From Cyclospora cayetanensis (Eukaryota > Apicomplexa > Conoidasida > Eucoccidiorida > Eimeriidae), in NCBI RefSeq assembly GCF_002999335.1, contig NW_020312159.1:62001-126000 (forward strand): a DNA stretch of 64,000 bases, read 5' to 3'. Made by a program: the position numbers and the translations under genes. Below are positions 46,924 through 58,700 of the stretch, piece by piece; position 1 is the stretch's first letter, and the number at the start of each line of letters is the position of its first letter. Below the pieces are notes generated by a model. The model ran no database searches. It had not been told where the DNA came from and saw only the letters and a program-made list of their open reading frames with translations.

Positions 46924-49900
46924 TTTGAGCCCTGCAGCGGCTGCAGATGGTGCAGCACCTCGAAACAGCAAACGTCGCCGTCAGACTCCGAGCGGCGAGC
47001 TCGATGAGCAGCAGCAGCAGCAGCAGCAAACTGCGCAGGGGGCGGGTGCAGCGGCGTTTTCTGGAGGAGGCGATCCAGGGAGCTTTGCTACTGGACGGGC
47101 AGGAGAGGGAAGCGAGGCTGCAGCAGGAGAGAGAGCAGTTGTGCTGCTGGACTGGGGGTTCTCGCAGGCTTGCGCGACGGTGCGCTGCCGAAGAGGGAAC
47201 TCGGAGGCAGGCTTGCTCGAAAGGGCTGCAAGACTGGCAGAAGAGAGAGAAATGATAGATGCATATGCCGCGAGCGCAGCAGTAAGCAAAGAATCTGCTT
47301 CCATGCAGGCGGTAGTGCGGGTTTACGATGCGCTATTGCGGCAGGACGAGAAGAGGCTCCAACAGCAACAGCAGCAGCAGCAAAAACAGCAGCAGCAGCA
47401 AACTGCGGGTGCAGCAGCAGACGTGCCCATGATGGGCACTGCCACAGCATCGTCATCTGCCGCGGCGTACGAGGAGCCGATCGACATCGAAGTGGAGTCC
47501 ATTGAAGCTATCAGCAAGTACGTTGCCGCCTTCCTAAGGCGGAGGGCGGCAACATACTCCCACGAGGGAGGCAGCAGCGCGAGCAGCCGTGGGCTGTCCG
47601 TAGACTTCATGAGCATGAAGACTGTAGGGGATCTCGTGAAGGAGACGCAGGTTGAGGGGGATGGTGCTCAGCAGCAGCGCAAGCAGAAGCAGGAAATGCA
47701 GGAGGTCTGCGCCTCGCTGAGCGCAGCGTCGCCTTCCCCCGCTGCGGATCCCGCCGCTGGAGCCGCAGCAGCAGCACGGGGGGCTGGGGGTGCAGCCGCT
47801 GTATCTACACCCGAAGCTGCTCTTGGCAACTCTCGCGGAGTCGGAGGGAGCAGCAGCAAAGGAGCCTTAGCACTGACAGTTGCAGGGGTGTTGAGTCCTC
47901 CTGCTGCTGCTGGGAGCGCCACTGCTCCCGCGAGCAGCAGGGGAACAGTGCAGCTAGCTGGCTTGTTGTTGCTGCCTGCCGAGACTGCGTCTGCTGCTGC
48001 TGCGGCGGCGGTAGAGCAGGGGATCGTTGGGGGAGGCTTAGCGCCTGCGGACGTCGAAGCGCTGCTGCCGCACGGTGATAGCATGGACTTGGTGGCGGCG
48101 AATCACGCCGCAACCGCATGCGGCGCCCTGGTGCTGCAGGAGCAGCTGACTGAGCACCGCGCATTGCTGCTGGATAGATTGGAGCAGCAGTGCCTCCTCA
48201 CTCCCTTCAGACTCGTGGAAAGGCCGGCGGAAGAAGCCAAACTGCTGCTCCGTTATTTTGCCAGCGCGCGTTGGGGTCACCTTGTGGAGTGTCTGATCCG
48301 AGGGCACCGAGATCTGTGTTGTTTTTCGTGCAGCGGCGACTGCACGCCGAGCAAGCCGTGTAGCAGCAGCAGCAGCAACGGCAGCGGCGGCGGAGGCACT
48401 GGCAGCAGCGCGGCGGCGGCATCCGCCTCCACACACGCGAGTAGGCCTCCTGGCAACACCAAGCGCGTTGGTCAGCGTCCCTCTGCTGCAGGGGCGGCGG
48501 CTGCGACAGGAGGGGGAGGAGCAGCAGCGGCAGCAGCAGCAGCGGCAGCGGCTGAGGGGACTGGACGCAGCACCAACCGCAGCAGCCAGACGCAGCAGCA
48601 GATCAGCAGCGAGGGGGCTCAGGGAGGGAGTGTTGGACCCTCGAGCGACATTGACGGTCTTGGCGAGAGCGGCGCTTGTTGCTGCGTTTGCTGGGGATCC
48701 AGCTGCAGCCCTCTGAATCGCATGTTGCGGTGCAATTGCTGCCAGGTGGTTGTACATCGCCACTGCTATTGTTCGATCCCGTTCAGTGCGGCGCATCCTA
48801 GAGGCGCAGCTCCCGCCGCGGCAGCAGCCCCGAGCGCTGAGGGTTGGCTCTGCATGCGCTGCGACTGGGAAAAACGCCTCGTTGGTCTTCAGCAGCAGCG
48901 CAGCAGCTTCAGCCTCTCGACGGCTGTCTGCTGCGTCTGTGGGCGCAAAGGAGGGGCGTTCAAAAGGGCCATCTCGCTGCGTCGCGCTCGATGTCTGCAG
49001 CTTCACCCGCCGCATCAGCAGGGGGCTCCCGGAGGCGTGTGGGACGCTGAAGCCGCCGCAAAGAGCGACAGCGTGGAAATGCTGCACCTCCAGTGCGCGC
49101 TGTGGCTGCTACCTGCCGCCAAGTGCTTCGACGTTCTGCGGCTAGAGCCGTGGTGTCTCTCCGAAATTCCGACTGCTGCCGAAGCCCTGCAGCAGCGGAA
49201 GGCTTCTTTGAGCCGGCAAGAAGGTGTTATGGAGCGCCACGAAGGGGACGATTGCGGAAAGGAGGGCGTCTCTCCCGTGCGGTGGCTGAGAGAGGGCCTT
49301 GTCTGCTGGTCGGAAGCCCCCACTGCGCTCTGCTGTATTTGTCTGGTGGATGTGGGGGTCGTCCGGGGATGTGCATGCGATGGCTGCCTCACATTCTTTC
49401 ATCCCTATTGTGCATGGCTGAACGGCTTCTTCGTGAGAGTGCGCAACAGCGCAAGGCCTTTCTCCTCTTGCGAGCAGCAGCAGCAGCAGCTGCACCCCCC
49501 GCACCAACAGAAGCAGGGGGGGGGAGGGGGCTCTGTCGTGGATGCCGATGAGGAGCAGAGCACTGCGGCGGGGGAGATTGAAGGCTTCGACTCTAAAGGC
49601 CTTAGCGGCACCTCCCACAACAATGCCGCCAACAGTATGAAGCGCATCGGACTCACAGCCGATGCCTTGCTGCAGCAGGTTGCCATCGAAATCTTCTGCC
49701 CGCAGCACACGCCTGCATATGCAGCTCACAGGTATGCCACTCGACCGCTTGGCCTCGATACTGTGTGGCTTCTGCGTGCATGCACGCGCCACTATTTACC
49801 CTTTTGTAACTTCCGCGCCGCCCTCATTTATCGTGGCTCCCGCCCCCCTCTGAATTGCGCGTTTGGTTCCGCTGTTGTTTCTGCCCGCATGCGCGATTCC

Positions 49901-50173
49901 AAGCACCCAGTGCATGCTGTGGCACCTCCAGGAATCCCCAAGGTGTGTGAATGGTCGTATGCTGCTGCGCCTTCCCATCCCTCCCCTCTCTGCTGATGCT
50001 TGTGTTCTCCTGCAGACAGCAAGCGCAGCAGCAGAGAATCCGTGAGGAGCGAGCGGCGCTCTCGGGGGGCCTCACTCTCTGCAAGCCACCGTATGGAGCA
50101 ACTCCCAGCGAGCAGCCAGCTGCTGCTGCTGCAGTAGCGGAGGCGGGCAGCAGCAGCAGTGCCAAGCGGAGCG

Positions 50174-50204
<31 letters not shown>

Positions 50205-52583
50205 GAACAAGTCTGGAAACAGCAGCCATCCCGAGCAGCGCCGCGCGGAGGCTGAGTCAGCAGCAGCAACGGCCTCCGGTATGACGCCAGCAGCAACAGC
50301 GTCGCAGGCTGCAGTGACTGATCACAAGAGCGCCTCTGCAGCTCTAGATACGCCACATGCCGAGGTGGCCATCGAGGAAGATCTTTATGGCGATGACATC
50401 TGCGCTGTTTGCACGCGCGTATGCCTCTGCGTTCGAATATCCAGCGCGCTGCTGACACCCCGCCTGTCTAAGGGTTATTTGCTGGCTTGTGTCGTATTGT
50501 GGCAGTGCTGTTCAGCCGTTCCTTGTAACCCGCATCTGAGCGTCTGCAGATGTCAGGAGGGTGTGATGCGGTGCCGCTTTCTGCATGCAGGACGCTAATG
50601 AGAGCGCAAGCCTCGAGTGTTGCGTCGGATGCGGTATCTGCGTACATCTCGACTGCTACGGAGGCTTCTCCTTGGGCGAGTCGGGTACAGGAGGCGACGA
50701 CGCCCCCCGTCGTCGCTTCCTGTGTGACCCCTGCCTTTGGGGTGTCAATCCGAAACGGGTAGGAAGAATGCGAACGGCGTCGTCTGCGCTCCCTAATGGC
50801 CTCCTCCCGCCTGCCTCCTTTGCAAGCGTTCCTTTCATGTTTCAAGGGCACATTTCTACCCCATGCATGAGCGCGCGCGCAAATGTGTGTGTAATGTGTG
50901 TAATGTGTGTGTGTGTGTAATGTGTGTGTAATGTGTGTAATGTGTGTGTAATGTGTGTAATGTGTGTGTGTGTGTAATGTGTGTAATGTGTGTGTGTGTG
51001 TGTAATGTGTGTGTAATGTGTGTGTAATGTGTGTGTGTGTAATGTGTGTGTAATGTGTGTGTGTGTGTAATGTGTGTGCATGCAGGTAACCTGTCTGCTG
51101 TGTCCTCGTCGGGGGGGCGCCTTCAAGGCTGCCCAGCCGTTTGCTGCGAGTGCAGCCTTCTGGCGTACAGCGCAGGACTTTCGAGTGTATCTACAGCAGC
51201 AGCAGCAGCAGCAGCAGCAGGGCTTGTGTATGATGCCTGGTGCGGGAGCGGGGTGGCGTTCGGGAGGAGCCTTTTCTCCATCTTTCGTGCATGCCTTTTG
51301 CGCCCTGGTTTCGCCTTCTCCACCCGTAAAGATTGCGCATACACCCGAGCTTTCTCCGGTGTGGGGTTGCGACTTGCTGGCTGCTGCACTGGGGGTCGTG
51401 GATGCATGCGATGCAGCCGTAGCAGCAGCAGCAGCTTCTGGTGCCGGAGCCGGTGCTGCGCTGGCCCTTCGTGGCAGCCGCAGCACCAGAAATTTCTGCT
51501 GTATCTGCAACAGGCGAGGCGGGCTGCTCTTCCGCTGCTGCTGCCGTCTGACGACAGCCACAGCCCCCTCCACGGCAGCAGCGGAGGCGGCTGCCTGGGT
51601 GCAGCAGCTAGCGCTCCTCACGCACTCCGCTGCAGAGGGGGGGCAGCTAGCTGCGGAGGGGCCTGCCGTTGCACGAGCCCTTGAAGCCGCCCAAAGAGAC
51701 AGCGCCTACTGCAAAAAGCGCATGCACCCCCTCTGTGCACTGCTTTGCGGAGCACGCGTTTGTTTTAGCAGCTGCGGAGAAGCCACTATAGGAGACCCCG
51801 CCGAGCCATTGTTCTTCTGCCCGGAGGTATACACGGTGCCAGTGCTGCTGTCACTGCTGCTCTTTCTGCGTTGCTGTGTGCCGTTTCTGCGAAGAGGAGC
51901 GTTCACGCTTGCAGAGCAGGGATTTTAATAGCGACACGGGAAGGCCCCACTTGCATCTATCTTTGGGTGCTTGTGGTGTGTACGCAGCACTCCAATATGC
52001 TGGGGGAAGTCACCGCTCAAGAGCACCAGATTCTCCATATCTACCGCCAGATGCAGCAGGTACCCTTCATGGCTCTTTTGCTGTTGATGTTGCCAACCAT
52101 GCAGCTTCCTGCCGGCAGAGCCCTCGAGTTGCTGAGTTGTACTTGCTGCTTGTTGTTGCGTCCAATGCAAAGTTCGCTCCTGCCTCCATGTGCCCGCCGT
52201 GCGCGCTCCCGCTGCTGGTGTACGGCTGTCTGCTGCAGCGGCTGTTACTGATTCAAGAGCGACAAATGATCGAGCACTCCAAGTTGCAGCTGCTGCAGCA
52301 GGCTCGGCGCCTGAGCGCGCAACTGGAGAAGGTGCCCCTCGAATCAGGAGAGGGGCAGCAGCAGCAGGTGCAGCTCATGCAGCAGCTTCTGCGACGCTTT
52401 TCTGGCCAGGAAACGCCACAGAATCTGCATCAAATGATAGCGCCTCTGCAGCAGCAGCGGTTGCTTTTGGCCAGTGGAGCCGACCAGCAGCAGCAGCAGC
52501 TGGTGCTCCAGCGCATGCTGTCGATGTCAGGAGTGCAACAGCAGTCACACTTGCTGCAGCAGCAGCAGCAGTTGCTGCTGCTG

Positions 52584-52615
<32 letters not shown>

Positions 52616-52994
52616 GCAACAGATGATGTTCATGATGGCACAAGGCTTGGACCAGCACCTACAGCAGCAGCAGCAGCTGCTTATGCACTGTCCAACGAAG
52701 CCCCCAATAGCGGTACCATCACAGCTGCAACAACAACAGAAGACGCCTCGCCCAAAGGCTAGAAAGGAGTCTAGGCGAGCTCCCCGCAAAGCGGCAAAGG
52801 AAACAGGGCAGCAGCAGCAGCAAAATCAGCTACTACCGCTGCACCACGGAACGCAGGAGCCGGAGGCACTCCAGTCTGTGGATACACTGCAAGGATCGGA
52901 GACGCCCCAAGATCAGCAGCAGCAACTACAACCCAATCCTGCTACACAGGATGGACTTCCTCTCTTGCTCCAGGATACTCCTGGAATGCTGTAA
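44246..52994 (+). CDS. Large chromatin-reader-like protein with three PHD–extended-PHD modules, six exons
   Basis: A predicted nuclear protein of about 2,542 aa. Exons: 44246–49731, 50013–50418, 50591–50758, 51086–51826, 51988–52059 and 52239–52994, all GT–AG and in phase. Module 1: a PHD finger at about residues 49–146 (CCICLQ, CSTCGACAHDTC, CDAC) and an extended PHD at about 183–382 (CALCG, HRGCLLYSG, CCICG, HATCAFSLGG, CPQH). Module 2: about 1477–1545 (CCVCWG, CNCCQVVVHRHCYC, WLCMRC) and about 1558–1821 (CCVCGRKGGAFKR, LHLQCALW, CCICL, HPYCAWLNG, CPQH). Module 3: about 1958–2269 (ICAVC, CCVGCGICVHLDCYGG, CLLCPRRGGAFK, HAFCALV, CCICNRRGG, MHPLCALL, FFCPEH). PHD–ePHD pairs in known proteins read histone tails; that role is inferred here. 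Between modules lie long Ala, Ser and Gln runs, and the last 250 residues are Gln/Leu-rich. No SET, bromo or acetyltransferase domain is visible. The start codon is the first ATG of the long frame. Confidence 0.92.
46880..46921 (+). repeat. (AGC)14 coding microsatellite
   Basis: Fourteen uninterrupted AGC units encode a Ser run within exon 1 of the PHD protein. Many shorter CAG/GCA/AGC tracts in the same exon are read in different frames as Gln, Ala or Ser (for example GCA/GGA units at 46138–46195 and GCA/GCT tracts around 46695–46770). This is the homopolymer pattern typical of Eimeria coding regions. Confidence 0.9.
50885..51080 (+). repeat. TGTGTAA-type microsatellite in intron 3 of the PHD gene
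   Basis: About 195 bases built from TGTGTAA and TGTGTGTAA units in irregular order, ending next to the acceptor of exon 4 (GCATGCAG|GTAACC). It gives a spurious minus-strand His/Thr repeat frame. It is intronic because the flanking exons join in phase as NPKR–VTCLLC. Confidence 0.92.
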
Positions 52995-55724
52995 AATCGG
53001 AGGCAGCGGCGACAGGTCTAGCTGAGCCACAGCTGTACTCCGACTTGCAGCGGCAGCCTTGAAAGATGGGCTGCTCTCTTGTGGGTGCAGGCTGCTGTCT
53101 CAGCTATGCTGTGATTGGAAAAGCGGCGGCTGCTGCTATCCCCACGTCTCGCGCTTGTAAAGAAGGCCAGAATACGGCTAGTTTTGGATACTGATGCATA
53201 CCAACACATGGAGTCTCTGTGTGCATGCATGTCTGTTTTAACGGAGCAAGTAGTATACGCAGTGCATTCGGGTGAGCGGCGGCCACCACACATAAACACG
53301 CGGACTCTCCCTTTGCCACACTGGTCAACGACGAGATGACTGACTCTCGCACATAGCTAGCTGCATTGGTAGGCGGTTAGCTGATTGGCTGGGCTGAAGC
53401 GTGAACAGCAAATATTTCGTTCCTCTTTTAATTCATACTGCTGCAGAGTTCTGCAGAGCGTTCGCACGTGAGATGCCTGCTAGCCTTGATTCTTGCTTAC
53501 CCGGCCTAAGCCAGCCACCCCAGACGACCCAGGTGTAGCCAGAACATGTAATAAAAATGTCGTTTCGGATAAGTTCATTATTTGTACACATGCGTACGAT
53601 TCACATCCGAAAAGCATGCTAATAACAGAAGTCGTGAGCACTCAACATTTGCCTCCTGCATCTGCTTCCCAGGAGGAAATTTTGAAGGTCGAATGGACCT
53701 CTTGAGATCCTCATACACTCTGTTACAATCGATTTGTGCCTCAAGTGCGTTGGCAGCTCAACACGCTGGCTCGTTACGCTCGGGCACCAGCGATTCAGAA
53801 GCTAAAACGCATGTGCGTAGCGGACGGAAGGCCTACCTAGGCACGGTTTAGACTACGTCATATATTCCACAGAAATTGGTCAAGAACTGACAATTATTCC
53901 GTCCAGAATCCGCACATACCATTGTTCCTGGAGTCACTCAGCTCAACAATGTACAAGTCAACTGGGTTCACCTGCGCGGTATGAATTGTTTGCTATGCGC
54001 AACTGGCTGAAAACTAGTGCACATCAGCCCTCGCAGCAGTGCCCACGCAGCCTACCGGTGCATCATCCCCTCCCTGCCGAATCCCCAACACATGAAGGCA
54101 AACGGAGGAAGGAGGGGGCTGCTTCGGAGAGACAGACACCAGAACCTGCCAAGTTCTGTGTTGCCCTTGGGGCTCCCTGAAGAGTGCGTATGTGTGGAAT
54201 ACACCAACGGAAGGAAGAAGTATATCTTTTGAGGAAAATGCACAAACCAGGAGCCTCTTGCCAGCTGAACTGATAATGCCTCACAGATACACGTACCCTC
54301 CAACAGTTATATTGAAGCAGCTCATGATGGTTTTGGGCGGGGAGCATATTATGTACTGCCAACCCAATGGTTCTGTAGATTTCAAGGCACTTCGTACGCA
54401 GTATGCATGTGCAAGGCACTAATCCCTTTGCATTTGACAGATGTGTTCCGGGAACTGCCAGAACGCGCCATGTGCTCGTCCTACGATGCGAGCACTCTGG
54501 AACAGCGAAAAGAGTTGCGCCAGGAGTAATACAATTTCTAGCTCTGCGAACCACCAGCCCTACTAGTACGCCGGCTTAGTCAAGTGTGCGTACTCTGTTA
54601 CTCCATGAGGTGCTGTGAACTACAGCGTTCAATAGCGGCTGGAGGGCGGCACGCTGGCCTCGGCCCCTGCCCATGGCGTTTCCAGCCACCTTTCAGGCTT
54701 GGTACTACTCCAAAATCACTCTAAATAAAGGCTGCGATTCCTCATGTCTCCCGAATGGAGTGTCTGAGGGTCTGGCGCAGGCTTCCTGCTGCAAGCTTTA
54801 CGGAGAAGCTGCCCTGCACAAGACGGTAGTATGGCTAGATGGGCGTGCTCAAGTGTCATGCTCCCCTGATGCGTTCTACGAGCTATTGCTCATGCCACAC
54901 CGAACTAGCGACAGCATCGTCGGGTGAGACGATGCGAGAAGTCAGCCAAGAAGGCCTTCGAAGAAATTTTTGCTCTAGCCGAACACCACACAGCGCATCG
55001 TGGGAGCGGTGTTTGGATAGCCCCCATGTGAGATCAAAAGCTACAAGTCTTCGTGCAGCGAATTTGTTAGGAGGTCAGCTACGGAGTGTCAGGCTCCTCT
55101 CTGGAGAAGAAGTTCGGTGTAGCGAAATGAGCAGTCTCTCTTCGTACATGTCCATCATCGTGTGCTGGCTGTGCTGGAACACCAGCAGGAGGAAAATAGG
55201 GGCAGTAACAAAAAAAGACACGAGTTAAGGGGCAGAAGAGAGTTGTTGCCGGAAAAATGAGGCGTGGAATAGGATGGGAATAAGAAGACCCTACTTGGAA
55301 GCCTCCCTAGAGGCGTGCAACCGCCAGAGGACTGTTGAACTGTGTCAAGGGTTTCAGCAGCTGCCATGTCTGGCCAGCCTGGCCTCTACTCTTGTGTACG
55401 CTAGAAAAGCTCCTCTTTAACTTTATTAATGGTTTGAAAGGTGTTGCCGAGGTTTGTTTCCTCCGCGAAAGAGAAGCAGCTCTCCCCCCTCCGCGATCTT
55501 GTTAATGCTCCGGAATTTTCCTTTAAAGGCTTTCGGGCCACCCCCCTCGGCCCGTCCTCCGATCTCTTTGTTAACAAGCAATGTTCGAAAGCTCCTGTAA
55601 GGCCGCCTGCTGTGACTGCCTTCGGAGGTGTATTCTGTTGTGGCTGCCTTGAACATCTTAGGATCGCCGTTTCTTCCTATTCACCGGCCGCGCACACGCA
55701 TGGTTCCACCTCCTTCTAATTCCC
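52995..55724. other. Intergenic between PHD and glutamate 5-kinase genes
   Basis: About 2.7 kb without a recognisable gene. Frames near 54.0–54.5 kb and 54.67–55.2 kb reach 70–160 codons but have no domain and no supported splice joins. CAG-type repeats stop abruptly after the PHD gene and resume in the kinase gene. The last few hundred bases should contain the kinase promoter. Confidence 0.4.
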
Positions 55725-58700
55725 ATGATGGAAGCGTCAGCACAAGGAGGATCTCCCAGATGCAAAGGGCGCAGCAGTACCAAGACAGCCGTCGCTGCCG
55801 GCAGCGATAGCGTCGCAAGCAGCAACGCGCTCAAAAGCAGCACCGCTGACAGCGGGATGAGGCACAACTATTGCAGCAACGCCACGTGCATGACGGCTGA
55901 AACATGTTTGGACTGCCAGAATTGCAGCAGCAATAGCGGTGGGAAGCCGTCTGCAAATAGACGTTTGCTCTCGCCAGCAGGCGACCTGTTGAGGGCCTTT
56001 GGTCGGGAGAGGCTGACAGTGGTTATCAAGGTGGGAACCTCGACGCTCATGGATGAGCGGCTGCACACTCCCAGCTTTTCCCTCTCGAATATTGGCAAGC
56101 TCGTTGATACGGTAAGCCGAGGCTGCCACTCTCTTGCTCCTCTTCCCATTCTACGTCGTAGCTCCCGAATTCCAGTTCATCAGAAAGCTGCACAATTGCT
56201 GCCCTACTGTGTAAAGGGCGACTATTCCTCACCCCACCCTCCCAGTTCGCTTCTTTGCTCATCTTCTCACCTCTGTTTGAGGGTCCTCCTGTATTGCCTG
56301 GCCCCTCCCGCTTGTGTGGACGTCGATAGCTTCCTCCTGTGTCTTCTCTCTACACTAGTAATGCCAACCCTCCCTTCGCAAAATAAGGCCTTTTCCGCCT
56401 TTTCCCCGCTTGCCGTCTTGTCTTCCGAATCGTCGCCAGCCGCGTCTCGCAGTACCTTTTGTTTGGTCTGCCCTCTGCGCGTTTCGGGAGTCTCCGAAGG
56501 CGCCAGTGCTGTGGTTGTTGCCGTCCCCGACTCGATGTCTGGAGGCTTGCAGCTTCTTTGCTTCGAGCTGTTTAGCGGAATGCTGAGCAGTCATCCTCCT
56601 TGTGCGCTGTGCTTTCTCAGATTTGCCTCTTGCGCTCGAAGGGTGTGTCTGTTCTGTTGGTAACCAGCGGAGCAGTGGGGGCAGGTTGTGTGGCTTTGCA
56701 CCTGCAAAAGCGGCCAGAGGCTATCCGAGAGAAACAGGCTCTTGCTGCAGTGGGCCAGTGTCGCCTCATGCGACTTTACGAGGATTTGTTCAGGCAAGGC
56801 AGCACCTGAGGCTTGTATCGTTCCCCCATCACGTTCGTTGCGCAGCGGATGGCTCTCAGCAGCAAAGGTGGCTTCGTGCAGGCGAAGGGGCACAGGCAGC
56901 AGCAGGCAGGCAGCCTTCTTTTAGAGACACCCCTTATCAAAGTGCTGTCCACAGTAGTATCGACGCCAGGGATATACTGCGCTTGCGTTTGTTGGCGCAG
57001 TGTGCGAGAAGTGCGAGTGGCTCAGCTGTTGGTCAGCCGCAACGACTTTCTACGGCAGAGAACCTACGGCAATTTCAGGAGCTGCCTGCGCTCTCTGTTG
57101 GATCTGCATGTCTGTCCTTCTCACTGCAACTTTCTCAGCACCCGCGTGTGCATGCACTAATTTAACTGCTGCTGCTGGACTTCTCCTCTGGTCTTACTTC
57201 TCTGCCTTGGCTGTGCGTTCGGCTTTTAGCCAGGCGTGACGACTCCCAAGAGGTCGTGCATCTGCGTAAACCCGCAATTTTGATTGCTGCGATGCGAGAC
57301 TTGTATTCGCAATGCAACGCCTCCTTCATGTGCCTCCTCCTTCCCCTTCCTCCCTTTGTGCGCTTCTTTGCATGCAGGTGGTGCCTATTCTGAATGAGAA
57401 CGATTCCATTTGTACCGAGGAGCTGCGATTTGGAGATAACGATACGCTGGCTGCGCACTGCGCTGTTGCCCTCGAGGCAGACTTTCTCTTCATCCTCACC
57501 GACGTGGACTGCCTTTACACAAAAAATCCAAAAGCGCATGCGGGTATGCCTCGCAATTCGCGTGTGTAACACCTAAGCACTGTCTACCCCTTTTAGTGCT
57601 TATTGTCGAGAAACCTCGCAATTGGGGTCCTCTCCTTTCCTTGCGCTTGTTTCTTTGCTACTTCTCCTTTTCCCCTCCCCTGCTTATCTGTGTAGGTATG
57701 GCCGTGCAAAACTGAATGCATGTATTGCCTGTGCTATAAATGCGTACAATGCATGTATTGCATGTTCTATAAATGCGTACAATGCATGTATTGCATGTGC
57801 TATAAATGCGTACAATGCATGTGTTGCATGTGCTATAAATGCGTACAATGCATGTATTGCATGTACTGTATATATAATATATACAAATATACATGCATTA
57901 CGTGCAGGCATGCGTGTGTTTATTGTAGTGTGTATGATCTGTCCTTCCGCGCGTTCCCTCGTTTGGCAGAGATCTCCCTGCGTGTGCGAGACTGCAGTGG
58001 CCTCTTTGGGTTTTTCTGTGGTTTTTTTTTCGTGATGCCTCAGACGCTTGTCCAGTGTGGTTTGTGGATCGCTTCACGGATGTGTATTCGTACCTCTCCC
58101 TCCAGGGAGGTGGTGGCGCATGGGGGACTGGCGGGATGTATACCAAGGTCGTTGCCAGCAAGATTGCAACAAACCTCGGCGTGCATGTGGGCATTGTTAA
58201 TGGCGCACATCCGGATAGGGTGTTGGACATGCTTCAGTTTGTTGCCGAGCACAGGATTCTGCATCCCTTACCCCTCCTGCACTGCCCGTCAGCACCGCTG
58301 CTGCAGAGCCACGCAGCGGCAGCTGCAGCGGCAGGGGCACCTCCAGGAGGAGCAGAAAGAGGCGACACTTTTGCAAACGACTCCCTGCAGCAGCCACCAA
58401 ATCCGCGCTTGTCGTTGGACAGCACGGGAGACGTGAGCGGGCAGGAGACTATGGACAGAGCCTTTCACCGAACGGCAGCAGAGGCCTCCTCCTGCTCGAA
58501 AAATTCCGAAATGACAGGGATCTATGAGCAGACGCAGAGCGCCTGGCGCGCAAGCGGGCGGAGTGGTGTTCAGGGGAGTCTCGCTCTCAATGCGCAATCT
58601 TCTGCCCCAGTCTCAGACTTGCGGGTGCTGCCTGCACAGTGGTGTAGCTCCCCCCCAGAGCCTAGTGCCGCTGCGCTTTCCACCGACCTCGCAGCCGATG

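Noticed and set aside
48038..49087. 349-codon minus-strand frame (and others such as 44882–45823) opposite the PHD gene
   Set aside because: These are shadows of a GC-rich CAG-repeat coding exon; composition is explained by the sense frame and no domain is present.
50842..51621. Minus-strand frame with His/Thr/Tyr repeats
   Set aside because: It is produced by the TGTGTAA microsatellite in an intron and by antisense of exon 4.
54063..54554. 163-codon minus-strand frame in the PHD–kinase intergenic region
   Set aside because: No recognisable domain, membrane segment or splice partner; kept only as unexplained intergenic DNA.
57721..57852. CRISPR-like array
   Set aside because: The units are directly tandem without unique spacers, and the genome is eukaryotic.
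57658..57911. Minus-strand 11-residue repeat proteins over the 33-bp array
   Set aside because: They follow mechanically from a tandem unit divisible by three without stops; there is no start context or domain.
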